Below the pieces are notes generated by a model. The model saw only the letters and a list, made by a program, of their open reading frames with translations, was not told where the DNA came from and made no database searches. A DNA stretch of 64,000 nt from assembly GCF_008274585.1 (NCBI RefSeq), contig NZ_VTRT01000002.1:496001-560000 (forward strand). Reading direction: 5' to 3'. This stretch comes from Pedobacter sp. BS3 (GTDB taxonomy: Bacteria > Bacteroidota > Bacteroidia > Sphingobacteriales > Sphingobacteriaceae). This document shows positions 8,761-16,120 of the stretch, in pieces (the stretch's first letter is position 1; each line of letters starts with the position of its first letter). Both the position numbers and the translations under genes were made by a program.

Positions 8761-9521
8761 TTTAATAATACCCGGTCTAAAAACTTGTGTAAATATTCAT
8801 TAAATTCCTTCGGATGCTCCATCATGGGTGCATGTCCGCATTCGTCGATCCAGTTCAATTCGGAGTTTGGCAGCAGCTCATGAAACTCCTTAGCCACTTC
8901 CGGCGGCGTAACCTTATCGTTTTTTCCCCATATCAGGCATACCGGAATGGTAATTTTATGTAATTCCTTAGCCATATTATGCCTGATGGCCGATTTTGCC
9001 ATAGCGAGGATACGTATCACCCGGTTACGGTCGTTAACGGTTTCAAACACTTCATCAACCAGCTCTTTAGTAGCAATAGCCGGATCGTAGAACGTGTATT
9101 CTACCTTCTCCTTTATGAAATCATAGCTCTCCCTGCGGGGAAATGAACCACCAAACGAATTTTCATACAACCCTGAGCTACCGGTAAGAACCATTGTTTT
9201 TACATCCTGCGGGTAGGTAATAGCCAGGATCAGGGCTACATGCCCTCCTAGCGAATTGCCCAGCAGGTTTACCTGCTCTAATTTTTTATACTTAATGAAC
9301 TTGTGCACATGCTTGGCCAGACTTTTCACGCCTGTTGTCAGCAAAGGCAGCTCATAAATAGGTAACATGGGGATAATTACCCGGTAATTTGCTTTAAACT
9401 CATCAATAACATCATGCCAATTGCTCAGGGCGCCCATCAGGCCGTGAAGCAATAGCAAAACCTGTCCTTCACCTTCTTCTATATACTTAAAACCATTTTC
9501 TTCTTTAATGCTATACTCCAT
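8757..9521 (-). CDS. Alpha/beta hydrolase
   Basis: The protein is 254 residues with the alpha/beta-hydrolase fold. It has an HGLMG oxyanion strand near residue 26, nucleophile Ser90 in GNSLGG, an acid Asp in WGKNDKV (near 204) and His in CGHAPMMEHP (near 233). No signal peptide is seen, so it is cytoplasmic. It resembles the MhpC/BioH-like esterases. The substrate is unknown. It is the first gene of the run that continues with the CBS protein, NAD kinase and DUF6089, and overlaps the CBS gene by four bases. Confidence 0.85.
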   Translation of the reverse strand: MEYSIKEENGFKYIEEGEGQVLLLLHGLMGALSNWHDVIDEFKANYRVIIPMLPIYELPLLTTGVKSLAKHVHKFIKYKKLEQVNLLGNSLGGHVALILAITYPQDVKTMVLTGSSGLYENSFGGSFPRRESYDFIKEKVEYTFYDPAIATKELVDEVFETVNDRNRVIRILAMAKSAIRHNMAKELHKITIPVCLIWGKNDKVTPPEVAKEFHELLPNSELNWIDECGHAPMMEHPKEFNEYLHKFLDRVLLK

Positions 9522-9617
9522 ATTGCTGGTGAATTCTATAATATTTTACCGGCATTTTACCTGCCGGATAAAATTAGTTTTTTATGTTGGATTGAAAAGA
9601 ATTGCCGGCAATAAATA

Positions 9618-10064
9618 TCAGCTTAATAATTCTTTTACAACTTCGGATATGGTTCTGCCATCGGCCCTGCCGGCAAAGGCTTTATTGGCCATTCCCATAA
9701 CCTTACCCATATCTTTTATACCCGCCGCCCCGGTTTGACTGATGATCTGTTTTACCTGCTCCGCTATTTCTTCGCGACTTAACTGTTTGGGCAGGTAACT
9801 TTCTATAACAGCCATTTCTTCGGTTTCTATTTTATAGAGATCTTCGCGATTTTGCGCCTTGTAAATATCCGCCGATTCACGACGCTGCTTTACCAGCTTC
9901 TGTAATACTTTGATCTCTGTTTCTTCGGTAATATTCTCTGAAACGCCTTTTTCTGTTTTTGCCAGTAATAAGGCTGCTTTTATGGCACGCAGGCTACGTA
10001 GCTTAACATCGTCTTTAGCCAGCATGGCGGCCTTAATATCGGTATCTATTTTTTGTTGTAACAT
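9618..10064 (-). CDS. GatB/YqeY-domain protein
   Basis: The 148-residue protein matches the YqeY family over its whole length: an N-terminal helix set (DIKAAMLAKDDVKLRSLRAIKAAL) and the C-terminal three-helix part (GIKDMGKVMGMANKAFAGRADGR) shared with the tail of the GatB/E amidotransferase subunit. The family may contact tRNA, but its cellular job is not settled. It sits downstream of the SDR gene on the same strand, separated by a spacer holding a 15-bp inverted repeat, so it is probably transcribed on its own. Confidence 0.9.
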   Translation of the reverse strand: MLQQKIDTDIKAAMLAKDDVKLRSLRAIKAALLLAKTEKGVSENITEETEIKVLQKLVKQRRESADIYKAQNREDLYKIETEEMAVIESYLPKQLSREEIAEQVKQIISQTGAAGIKDMGKVMGMANKAFAGRADGRTISEVVKELLS

Positions 10065-10093
10065 TGTTTGGTTTGTTAAATTGTTATGTGTTG

Positions 10094-10151
10094 CGAGTTA
10101 CGTGTTATGGGCTAAGATCCTCGTAACTGGTAACTAATAACACGTAACTCG
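10094..10151. repeat. 15-bp perfect inverted repeat
   Basis: The arms at 10094-10108 (cgagttacgtgttat) and 10137-10151 are exact reverse complements with 28 bases between them. The loop itself contains shorter related words (cgtaactggtaact). It lies just after the SDR stop codon and upstream of yqeY. It could end the SDR transcript, but no T-run follows. Confidence 0.8.
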
Positions 10152-10154
10152 TAT

Positions 10155-10922
10155 CTATTTCTTATTCCAGTTTGTTGCGTTGGCCTGTGCTGTGGGCATG
10201 ATCAGCATATCGTTAATATTTACATGCGGTGGACGCGAAACGGCGTACCAGATGGCATCGGCAATATCGGCCGCGACCAATGGCTCATAACCTTTGTAAA
10301 CGGCCTTTGCCCGTTCTTTGTCGCCTTTAAAACGCACCTCCGAGAACTCTGTTTCTACCGCCCCGGGATGAATGGCGGTTACCCTGATCCCGTAAGGCAA
10401 CAGATCGATGCGCATAGCCTGGCTCAGCGCATCTACAGCGTGCTTGGTAGCGCAATATACATTTCCTTTGGGATAAACTTCCTTGCCCGCAATAGAACCG
10501 ATGTTTACAATATGTCCCTTTTTCCGCCCGGTCATCCAACCTGAAACTATTTTGGTTACATACAGCAAGCCTTTTACATTGGTGTCTATCATGGTGTCCC
10601 AATCGGTCACATCGCCTTCATGTACCGGGTCTAACCCCTGACTTAAACCGGCGTTATTGATCAGCACGTCAATATTTCGCCATTCGGGTGGCAAATTATT
10701 CAGGTTATCATGAACGGCATTACGATTGCGTACATCGAAAGCGGCTTCGGCTATTTCAACGTTATACGTTTTGTTTAATTTTTCCGCCAGGCTTTTCAAC
10801 CGGTCTTTTCTCCGGCCAGTTAAAATCAGGTTATATCCGTTAGCGGCGAAGAGCTCTGCACACGCTTCGCCAATGCCAGATGTAGCGCCGGTGATCAATG
10901 CTATTTTAGACATAAGCAGCAA
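10155..10922 (-). CDS. Short-chain dehydrogenase/reductase (YdfG-like)
   Basis: This is a classical SDR of 255 residues. It has the cofactor motif TGATSGIG at 11-18, NNAG in the middle of the Rossmann fold, an active-site Ser in NIGSIAG and the catalytic YCATK. The RRKDRL that follows the second strand suggests a preference for NADP(H). It resembles YdfG/serine 3-dehydrogenase-type enzymes. The real substrate is unknown. A start at the second Met (MSKIALITG) is more usual than the MLLMSK form. It is cytoplasmic. Confidence 0.85.
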   Translation of the reverse strand: MLLMSKIALITGATSGIGEACAELFAANGYNLILTGRRKDRLKSLAEKLNKTYNVEIAEAAFDVRNRNAVHDNLNNLPPEWRNIDVLINNAGLSQGLDPVHEGDVTDWDTMIDTNVKGLLYVTKIVSGWMTGRKKGHIVNIGSIAGKEVYPKGNVYCATKHAVDALSQAMRIDLLPYGIRVTAIHPGAVETEFSEVRFKGDKERAKAVYKGYEPLVAADIADAIWYAVSRPPHVNINDMLIMPTAQANATNWNKK

Positions 10923-10977
10923 TTTTAATCGAAATTACGATAAAGCTGTAAGTTTTTATACCCTTTTTTGTTTTAGT

Positions 10978-11766
10978 TTATTCAAAAAAGAGGCTGAATT
11001 GAATGTTGCGGAGAAACAGCTTATCCAGCGGTTTGGAAAAAGGCTGGTCTTCGGGCTTTAATACACTGTTTATCGATTGCGAAAATTTGAGCTCGGGCGT
11101 CATTTTAAAAAATTCAAAATACAAGTCGAAGCCTACACCTACTTCATACGACAATATGTGTCGTTGATTTTTAACATATTTTTCTAACCAATCGTTACCA
11201 CTATCATCCAGCTTTTTCTTTGAAACAATATCAGTTGAGTACTTGATTCCGGTTAAAAAATACGCCCTGAAATTCATCAAACGGTTCGATTTTATTTTTA
11301 GCCCTAAAGGGAAATCAACCATGGTAGATGGTACTTTTTTAGTAAGAGGATTCTCTTCAAGGCTTACATAAGTGTTAGGTTCCGGTACCCCTGGATCTGT
11401 GTGAGGCCCTCCACTATTGGGATACTCATAATACAACATCCTGTCGGCAAATGACAAACCCGGTGTAAAACGGATATCGGCATTTTCACCCAGACGAAAA
11501 TTAACCACAAAACCCAGCCCAAAGCCTGTCGCACTTTTGGAATAAATACTGTTCAGCGAATCGGTAATATATTTTCCTGGGATATCCGGGTTCGGATACG
11601 GATTTCTCCAATCTGTTTTCTTCAGTATTTTGTATTCTGATGAGATATACTGAAACATAAAGCCAAAGTGCAGGGCCTCGTCATCCACTCCCCCGGCCCA
11701 GTTCTGGGCGTTTGCGGCAAAGCCGGATAATAACAAGGCATAAACTGCAATGAGACGTTTCGTCAT
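10978..11766 (-). CDS. porT: PorT-family outer-membrane protein (type IX secretion)
   Basis: The 262-residue protein has a signal peptide (cleavage after FAANA), an early region with HFGFMFQY and the even strand pattern of a small beta-barrel. PorT is an accessory protein needed for type IX secretion of cargo with C-terminal sorting domains. Its ATG overlaps the end of ubiE by four bases. The ubiE-porT order is, from memory, common in Bacteroidota and supports the call. Two likely T9SS cargos are in this window (37719-39164 and 51136-53028). No other por genes are near, as expected for this scattered system. Confidence 0.8.
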   Translation of the reverse strand: MTKRLIAVYALLLSGFAANAQNWAGGVDDEALHFGFMFQYISSEYKILKKTDWRNPYPNPDIPGKYITDSLNSIYSKSATGFGLGFVVNFRLGENADIRFTPGLSFADRMLYYEYPNSGGPHTDPGVPEPNTYVSLEENPLTKKVPSTMVDFPLGLKIKSNRLMNFRAYFLTGIKYSTDIVSKKKLDDSGNDWLEKYVKNQRHILSYEVGVGFDLYFEFFKMTPELKFSQSINSVLKPEDQPFSKPLDKLFLRNIQFSLFFE

Positions 11767-12494
11767 TTAATACCGGTATAAATCGAACAAATTCCAAACG
11801 CTAAAGGTCTGGATTTGGTATCGCGATACCCTATTTTATTCATTAAAGCCGTAAAATTTTTGCCATCGGGAAATGCCTGCACTGATTCAGGCAGATAGCT
11901 GTAGGCGTTGCTGTCTTTAGAAAACAGCTTGCCGATGGCGGGCGTAATGTAATGGAAATAGAAATTATACAACTGTTTTACCGGGAACACTTTAGGCTTT
12001 GAAAACTCTAAAATCACCGCTTTTCCGCCGGGTTTTAATACCCGGAGCATATCGGCGAGGCCTTTTTCCAGGTTCTCGAAATTGCGGACGCCATACGCAA
12101 CCGTAACTGCATCAAATGTATCGCTGTCAAACAGCAGCTTTTCGGAATCGCCTAAGCGAACTTCAAATTTATCTGCCAGATTGCGTTGTTTAATTTTCCG
12201 GGCTGCAATGTCCAGCATTCCCTGCGATATATCCACCCCGGTAATTTTTTCGGGTTTCAATATCTTCAGTGCTTCAAAAGCGAAGTCGCCGGTGCCGGTT
12301 GCCACATCCAGTATGTGCTGTGGCTTATTCTTTTTCAACTCGCCGATAGCCTTTTTACGCCAGATGATATCAATACCCAGCGACATAAAATGGTTCAGGA
12401 AATCGTATGTTTTAGAAATGCTGTTAAACATGCTGGCTACCTGCTCTTTTTTGGTAGCCTGCTGGTTTTTGTAGGGAGTTACCGGTGTTGACAT
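11763..12494 (-). CDS. ubiE: Demethylmenaquinone methyltransferase (UbiE/MenG)
   Basis: This SAM-dependent methyltransferase carries out the last step of menaquinone synthesis. Visible motifs are the SAM-binding ILDVATGTGDFAFEA, then TGVDISQGML and the family signature AYGVRNFENLEKGLADMLRVL. I chose the ATG at 12494. The GTG at 12500 overlaps a perfect TATCTTTG promoter box on the same strand (12500-12507), so it cannot be the start of that transcript. The resulting leader would be only a few bases. The end overlaps porT by four bases. It works at the inner membrane on the quinone pool. Confidence 0.92.
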   Translation of the reverse strand: MSTPVTPYKNQQATKKEQVASMFNSISKTYDFLNHFMSLGIDIIWRKKAIGELKKNKPQHILDVATGTGDFAFEALKILKPEKITGVDISQGMLDIAARKIKQRNLADKFEVRLGDSEKLLFDSDTFDAVTVAYGVRNFENLEKGLADMLRVLKPGGKAVILEFSKPKVFPVKQLYNFYFHYITPAIGKLFSKDSNAYSYLPESVQAFPDGKNFTALMNKIGYRDTKSRPLAFGICSIYTGIK

Positions 12495-12499
12495 TGGCA

Positions 12500-12507
12500 C
12501 AAAGATA
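12500..12507 (-). promoter_or_regulatory. Bacteroidota -7 promoter box for ubiE-porT
   Basis: The minus strand reads TATCTTTG, an exact match to the TAnnTTTG consensus, directly upstream of the ubiE ATG at 12494. The -33 region, 19 bases further up, reads only CTG, so that half is weak. The geometry predicts a nearly leaderless mRNA. Confidence 0.5.
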
Positions 12508-12574
12508 GCTATCGGGTATCAGATTACAGTAAAAATGATAACCTTTGCGGTTGAAACATTGTTCGCGTTAACGT

Positions 12575-13498
12575 ATGAGCCGGCAAAAACACCACATCAA
12601 TAAAGTATCCGAGTTACTCATGCTGATGCGTAAATCGGTGACCGAATTGCAAAAAAACGATCCGTTGCGCATGGCCGGCGCCACCGCCTTTTTTGCCACG
12701 TTTGCCCTGCCTCCTATGCTGATCATCCTGATACGCCTGTTTGGCCTTTTTATCAACAGGCGGGTTTTCGTGAGTGGTTTATTTGCCCGGTTACCTTCTT
12801 TGTTAGATAACTCGAGCGTGTTACAGGTAAGGGAGACCCTGCGTAATATTCGCTCCATCAATCAGCAATGGTATTTGGCATTAATCGGGTTTATATTCTT
12901 CCTGTTTGTAGCCAGCACACTGTTTAATATCATTAAAAATTCACTGGAACAGATCTGGAAAATCGCGTTACGAGGCAAAAAAAGTTTCGCGTACACGCTG
13001 AAATCACGGGCAACGTCTATTGTTATTCTTATTCTTGCCGGATTTTTATTTGTTATTACCCTGCTTACCGAAAGCATACGCACTTTATTTGGAAATTACG
13101 TGGAGCAACTGTGGCCGGTGGCCGGCAAACTGCTGAATGGCATTGCTAACGAAATACTTTTCCTGGCAACCGTTTTGATCTGGTTTACGGTCTTGTTCCG
13201 CATGCTCACTAACGGACGTCCGCAATGGAAAATATGCTTTGCAGGCGGCGCTTTAACGGCTTTCCTGTTCACGATAGGCAAATATATTGTTCGGTATTTA
13301 CTGGCACTCAGCAATATCGGCACTATTTACGGCACATCGGGCTCTGTAGTATTGATTATGCTGTTCGTGTTCTATTCATCCATTATTTTTTATTACGGAG
13401 CGTGCTTCGTTAAAGTACTTAGCGATCATAAGGCTTCGCCAATAGTGCCGGTTGAGGGTGCTTTTAATTACGAGATCCAGGAAGTGAACGCGGACTGA
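12575..13498 (+). CDS. YihY/BrkB-family membrane protein
   Basis: The 307-residue protein shows about six hydrophobic segments (near 40-60, 110-130, 155-175, 195-215, 230-250 and 260-285) with the family landmarks DPLRMAGATAFFATFALPP near residue 28 and NIGTIYGTSGSVVLIML near 255. The family was once called tRNA-processing RNase BN in error. Its role is still uncertain, with transport or envelope stability suggested. It is divergent from ubiE and precedes engB on the same strand, with a repeat-filled spacer between them. Confidence 0.85.
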   Translation: MSRQKHHINKVSELLMLMRKSVTELQKNDPLRMAGATAFFATFALPPMLIILIRLFGLFINRRVFVSGLFARLPSLLDNSSVLQVRETLRNIRSINQQWYLALIGFIFFLFVASTLFNIIKNSLEQIWKIALRGKKSFAYTLKSRATSIVILILAGFLFVITLLTESIRTLFGNYVEQLWPVAGKLLNGIANEILFLATVLIWFTVLFRMLTNGRPQWKICFAGGALTAFLFTIGKYIVRYLLALSNIGTIYGTSGSVVLIMLFVFYSSIIFYYGACFVKVLSDHKASPIVPVEGAFNYEIQEVNAD

Positions 13499-13504
13499 TT
13501 GCAA

Positions 13505-13612
13505 AATCAAAAGTCAAAAGCTAAAAGTTAAAAGTCAAAAGTCAAAAACAACAACTAACTATAATATGAAACCACACATTTTTTACTTCTGAATTTTTAC
13601 TTTTGAATTTGA
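13505..13612. repeat. Short-word tandem repeat (aaaagtcaaaag and ttttgaattt words)
   Basis: Between yihY and engB the sequence alternates aaaagtcaaaagctaaaag words (about 13505-13551) with their near complement tttttacttttgaattt (about 13580-13612), so the two halves can pair. A similar tttacttttgaattttgaatttt word stands before tsaC at about 1990-2015. Confidence 0.6.
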
Positions 13613-13615
13613 GAT

Positions 13616-14218
13616 ATGATTATTAAATCCGCCGAATTTGTTTGCAGTAATACCCGAACCGATAAATTACCCAACCCGGATTTGCCTGAATATGCGTTTA
13701 TCGGTCGTTCCAACGTAGGTAAATCATCCCTGATTAATATGCTTACGCAACGCCGCGGACTGGCAAAGACCTCGCAACAACCCGGAAAAACGCAATTGAT
13801 CAATCATTTTATCATCAATAAAAACTGGTACCTGGTAGACCTTCCAGGATATGGTTATGCCAAAACATCTAAAAGTAACCGCGAAGAATGGGAACGTTTC
13901 ATCCGTTATTACCTCAAAAACCGGCAAAATTTGCAATGCGTTTTCGTACTGATAGACAGCCGCGTTGAACCTCAGAAGCTTGACCTTGATTTTTGTGCCT
14001 GGCTGGGCGAGCACGGTATTCCTTTCGTTATTATCTATACCAAAGCCGATAAACAATCGGTGGTAAAAACTGACCAAAACGCTGCAAAATTTCGCAAAGC
14101 GATACTAAAGCAGTTTGAGGAAATGCCACCGGAATTTATCAGTTCATCCGAAACCAAACGGGGCCGCGAGGAAATTTTAGGGTTTATTGAAGAGGTGAAT
14201 ACGAGGTTTGGCGGATAG
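13616..14218 (+). CDS. engB: Ribosome-biogenesis GTPase EngB (YihA/YsxC)
   Basis: The 200-residue protein is a complete EngB: G1 P-loop GRSNVGKS at 30-37, a G2 region with TSQQPGKTQ, G3 DLPGYGYAK near 75, and G4 TKAD near 142. It acts in assembly of the large ribosomal subunit and is usually essential. The start ATG at 13616 gives the normal N terminus IIKSAEFVCS. The following region, 14256-14892, holds the toxin-antitoxin pair on the other strand. Confidence 0.95.
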   Translation: MIIKSAEFVCSNTRTDKLPNPDLPEYAFIGRSNVGKSSLINMLTQRRGLAKTSQQPGKTQLINHFIINKNWYLVDLPGYGYAKTSKSNREEWERFIRYYLKNRQNLQCVFVLIDSRVEPQKLDLDFCAWLGEHGIPFVIIYTKADKQSVVKTDQNAAKFRKAILKQFEEMPPEFISSSETKRGREEILGFIEEVNTRFGG

Positions 14219-14255
14219 CTAATGGTTCAGATTCTTTACTTTTAACGCTATCTAT

Positions 14256-14593
14256 TCACATCTTTTCCATATAAGATTCGATTTCTGCTTTTAACACAGG
14301 AAGATGATTAACCACTACATTCCATATAATAACATCGTTTACATTATCATACGCATGAATAACTTTATTTCGTAAATCAACTATCTGCCTCGCATAGGAA
14401 ATCAGGATATCTGAATTTAACTTCAGTAGCTTATTACTGCCTCTCCAATAATTTCCAGTTCCCTTTCAACAGATCTTCGTTTGGTTTTATTATTTTTATA
14501 CTCTTCATAAATCCGACGACCCTCTAAATGTTCATCTATAGAAATAATGCACTGCAAAACATCTGTAAATAGTTTTTTCTCCTCAATTGTCAT
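14256..14593 (-). pseudogene. hepT: Frameshifted HepT-like RNase toxin
   Basis: Reading from the ATG at 14593 gives MTIEEKKLFTDVLQCIISID and 56 residues before a TGA. Shifting frame near residue 53 (about 14435, in gcagtaataag) restores NKLLKLNSDI and continues to a natural stop at 14256, with RNKVIHAYD. That is the R-x4-H-x-Y motif of HEPN-type HepT toxins. The full product would be about 112 residues, the family's usual size. One A is therefore missing, which is either real inactivation or a sequencing error in a short A run. The ATG overlaps the mntA stop as ATGA, the usual order for this system. Confidence 0.8.
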
Positions 14594-14892
14594 AATACCG
14601 GAATCTTACTACGATTTATACTTTCAATAAAATACGGATTAGTAATAGTTTCCTCTGCTACCAGCTCTACTTCTCTTTTTAACAAATCCTGTAAGGAATA
14701 AAGCAAACTAAAATAGTTATTACTATAGGTGGTAAAATCTATATCATCGGTAAACCGGATGATAAAATCCACATCGCTATCGGGCTGCATCGTACCATTT
14801 GCTGCACTTCCAAATAAATACGCCTTTTTCACATTATGCTGCTGCATAAGATCGCGAATTTGGGAAAGATTACTCTGAATGATTTTTTGCAT
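14590..14892 (-). CDS. mntA: MntA-like nucleotidyltransferase antitoxin
   Basis: This 100-residue protein is a minimal polymerase-beta-fold nucleotidyltransferase with the signature GS-x10-DVD (FGSAANG then DSDVDFIIRF). In type VII toxin-antitoxin systems MntA adds AMP to a tyrosine of the HepT toxin and blocks its RNase activity. The gene overlaps hepT by four bases. Because hepT carries a frameshift, the antitoxin may now be without a partner. The coding frame itself is intact. Confidence 0.85.
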   Translation of the reverse strand: MQKIIQSNLSQIRDLMQQHNVKKAYLFGSAANGTMQPDSDVDFIIRFTDDIDFTTYSNNYFSLLYSLQDLLKREVELVAEETITNPYFIESINRSKIPVL

Positions 14893-14946
14893 ACTAAGCT
14901 TACAGTCTTTAGCAAATTTACTGAATCATTTTGATATTGGCTGATA

Positions 14947-15075
14947 ATTCAGCCGGGTGCAATTCAAATTGTCGCCGGTTGGTGGGGACACCAACCGGGG
15001 CGGAAACCGTGGGCGGTGTCCCCACCGCCCACACGAAGCAAGTAATGCGACAATTTGAAATGCACCCATTCAGCC
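14947..15075. mobile_element. 113-bp MITE-like element with 8-bp target duplication
   Basis: Terminal inverted repeats of 21 bp (14955-14975 and 15047-15067; gggtgcaattcaaattgtcgc against gggtgcatttcaaattgtcgc) match at 20 of 21 positions. The octamer attcagcc stands directly outside both ends (14947-14954 and 15068-15075). Inside are two perfect 10-bp hairpins, 14975-14998 with loop ggga and 15009-15032 with loop tccc, whose loops are complementary. There is no coding capacity, so a transposase would act in trans. The 8-bp duplication fits several IS families (for example IS1595, ISL3 or IS66), but the family cannot be fixed. Confidence 0.9.
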
Positions 15076-15141
15076 CCCATAATGAAATAGATTTTCTGCT
15101 CTAATGTCTAAAATCTGACATCTCAAATCTAACAAATACGC

Positions 15142-15149
15142 TACCTTTG
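15142..15149 (+). promoter_or_regulatory. -7 promoter box for the UbiA-type gene
   Basis: TACCTTTG matches the TAnnTTTG consensus exactly and lies 20 bases before the ATG at 15170. I found no convincing TTTG at the expected 19-base spacing upstream. The MITE ends about 75 bases upstream, so the element could have affected the distal promoter region. Confidence 0.45.
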
Positions 15150-15169
15150 CACTGCAAAACAAGCGTTTC

Positions 15170-16021
15170 ATGAAGAAATATTTTTCCTTGATATTATTTG
15201 CGCATACCATCTTTGCCATGCCGTTTGCGTTTATTGGTTTTTTTTTGGCAGTTACCACCACCGAATACACCTTTAACTGGATGAAGCTGGTATTTATGAT
15301 CTTATGTATGGTATTTGCCCGTAATTCGGCGATGGCGTTTAACCGCTACCTCGACCGCGATTTCGATGCAAAAAATCCACGTACGGCCAAGCGGGATATT
15401 CCGGCCGGGAAAATATCCGCGAAAAACGCCTTATTTTTTACGTTAACCAATTGTGTGTTATTTATTTTAACCACCTGGTTCATCAATCCGCTGTGCTTTT
15501 ACCTCTCTCCGGTTGCCCTCGCGGTGGTTTTAGGATACAGCTATACCAAACGTTTTACACCATTATGCCACCTGATATTAGGCATTGGTTTAGGATTAGC
15601 TCCGCTGGGCGCTTACCTCACAGTAACCGGTCAGTTTGCATGGCCGCCGGTTCTTTTTTCGCTGGCAGTAATTTGCTGGGTCAGCGGCTTTGACATTATT
15701 TATGCTTTACAGGATGATGAATTTGACAAAGCCCATTCACTCTATTCCATTCCGGCCTGGCTGGGACGGAAAAGAGCCCTGCAAGTATCCGTACTGTTAC
15801 ACGTATTATGCGTAATATTCGTTACCATACCTGTATTCCTGGTTCACTTGGGAGGCTTCTATATTGCAGGTATCCTGTTCTTTATCGGTCTGCTGATTTA
15901 CCAGCATCGTTTGGTTAAACCGGATGATTTGAGTCGAGTGGGACTTGCTTTCGGTACCACCAACGGCATTGCCTCGGTAATTTTTGCTGTATTCTTCCTG
16001 CTCGACCGGCTGGTGCAATAA
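15170..16021 (+). CDS. UbiA-family prenyltransferase
   Basis: The 283-residue integral membrane protein has about eight hydrophobic segments and both Asp-rich motifs of the family: N58-x3-D62-x3-D66 (NRYLDRDFD) and the second one in LQDDEFD. It attaches a polyprenyl chain to an aromatic acceptor in quinone synthesis. It resembles 4-hydroxybenzoate polyprenyltransferases. In an organism that makes menaquinone it could be the MqnP-type enzyme or a second UbiA paralogue rather than a ubiquinone enzyme. The position next to ubiE in function but not in operon gives no further clue. Confidence 0.85.
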   Translation: MKKYFSLILFAHTIFAMPFAFIGFFLAVTTTEYTFNWMKLVFMILCMVFARNSAMAFNRYLDRDFDAKNPRTAKRDIPAGKISAKNALFFTLTNCVLFILTTWFINPLCFYLSPVALAVVLGYSYTKRFTPLCHLILGIGLGLAPLGAYLTVTGQFAWPPVLFSLAVICWVSGFDIIYALQDDEFDKAHSLYSIPAWLGRKRALQVSVLLHVLCVIFVTIPVFLVHLGGFYIAGILFFIGLLIYQHRLVKPDDLSRVGLAFGTTNGIASVIFAVFFLLDRLVQ

Positions 16022-16025
16022 CGAA

Positions 16026-16112
16026 TTATGAAACTGTTGAATAGCTAAATTGTTGATTGTTCTATTGTTAAATAATCAGAACTAAACAACCAACCATCGA
16101 ACCAACTAACAA
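16026..16112. repeat. Short-word tandem repeat (attgttgattgttc and caaccaaccatc words)
   Basis: The spacer between the prenyltransferase and the M3 peptidase holds variations of ttgttgattgttctattg followed by aacaaccaaccatcgaacc, which partly complement each other. It belongs to the same class as the other intergenic short-word repeats of this window. Confidence 0.45.
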
Positions 16113-16120
16113 CCCAAAAC

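Noticed and set aside
14979-15028. Rho-independent terminator for mntA/hepT
   Set aside because: The strong hairpins here belong to the transposable element with target duplication, lie upstream of mntA and have no T-run.
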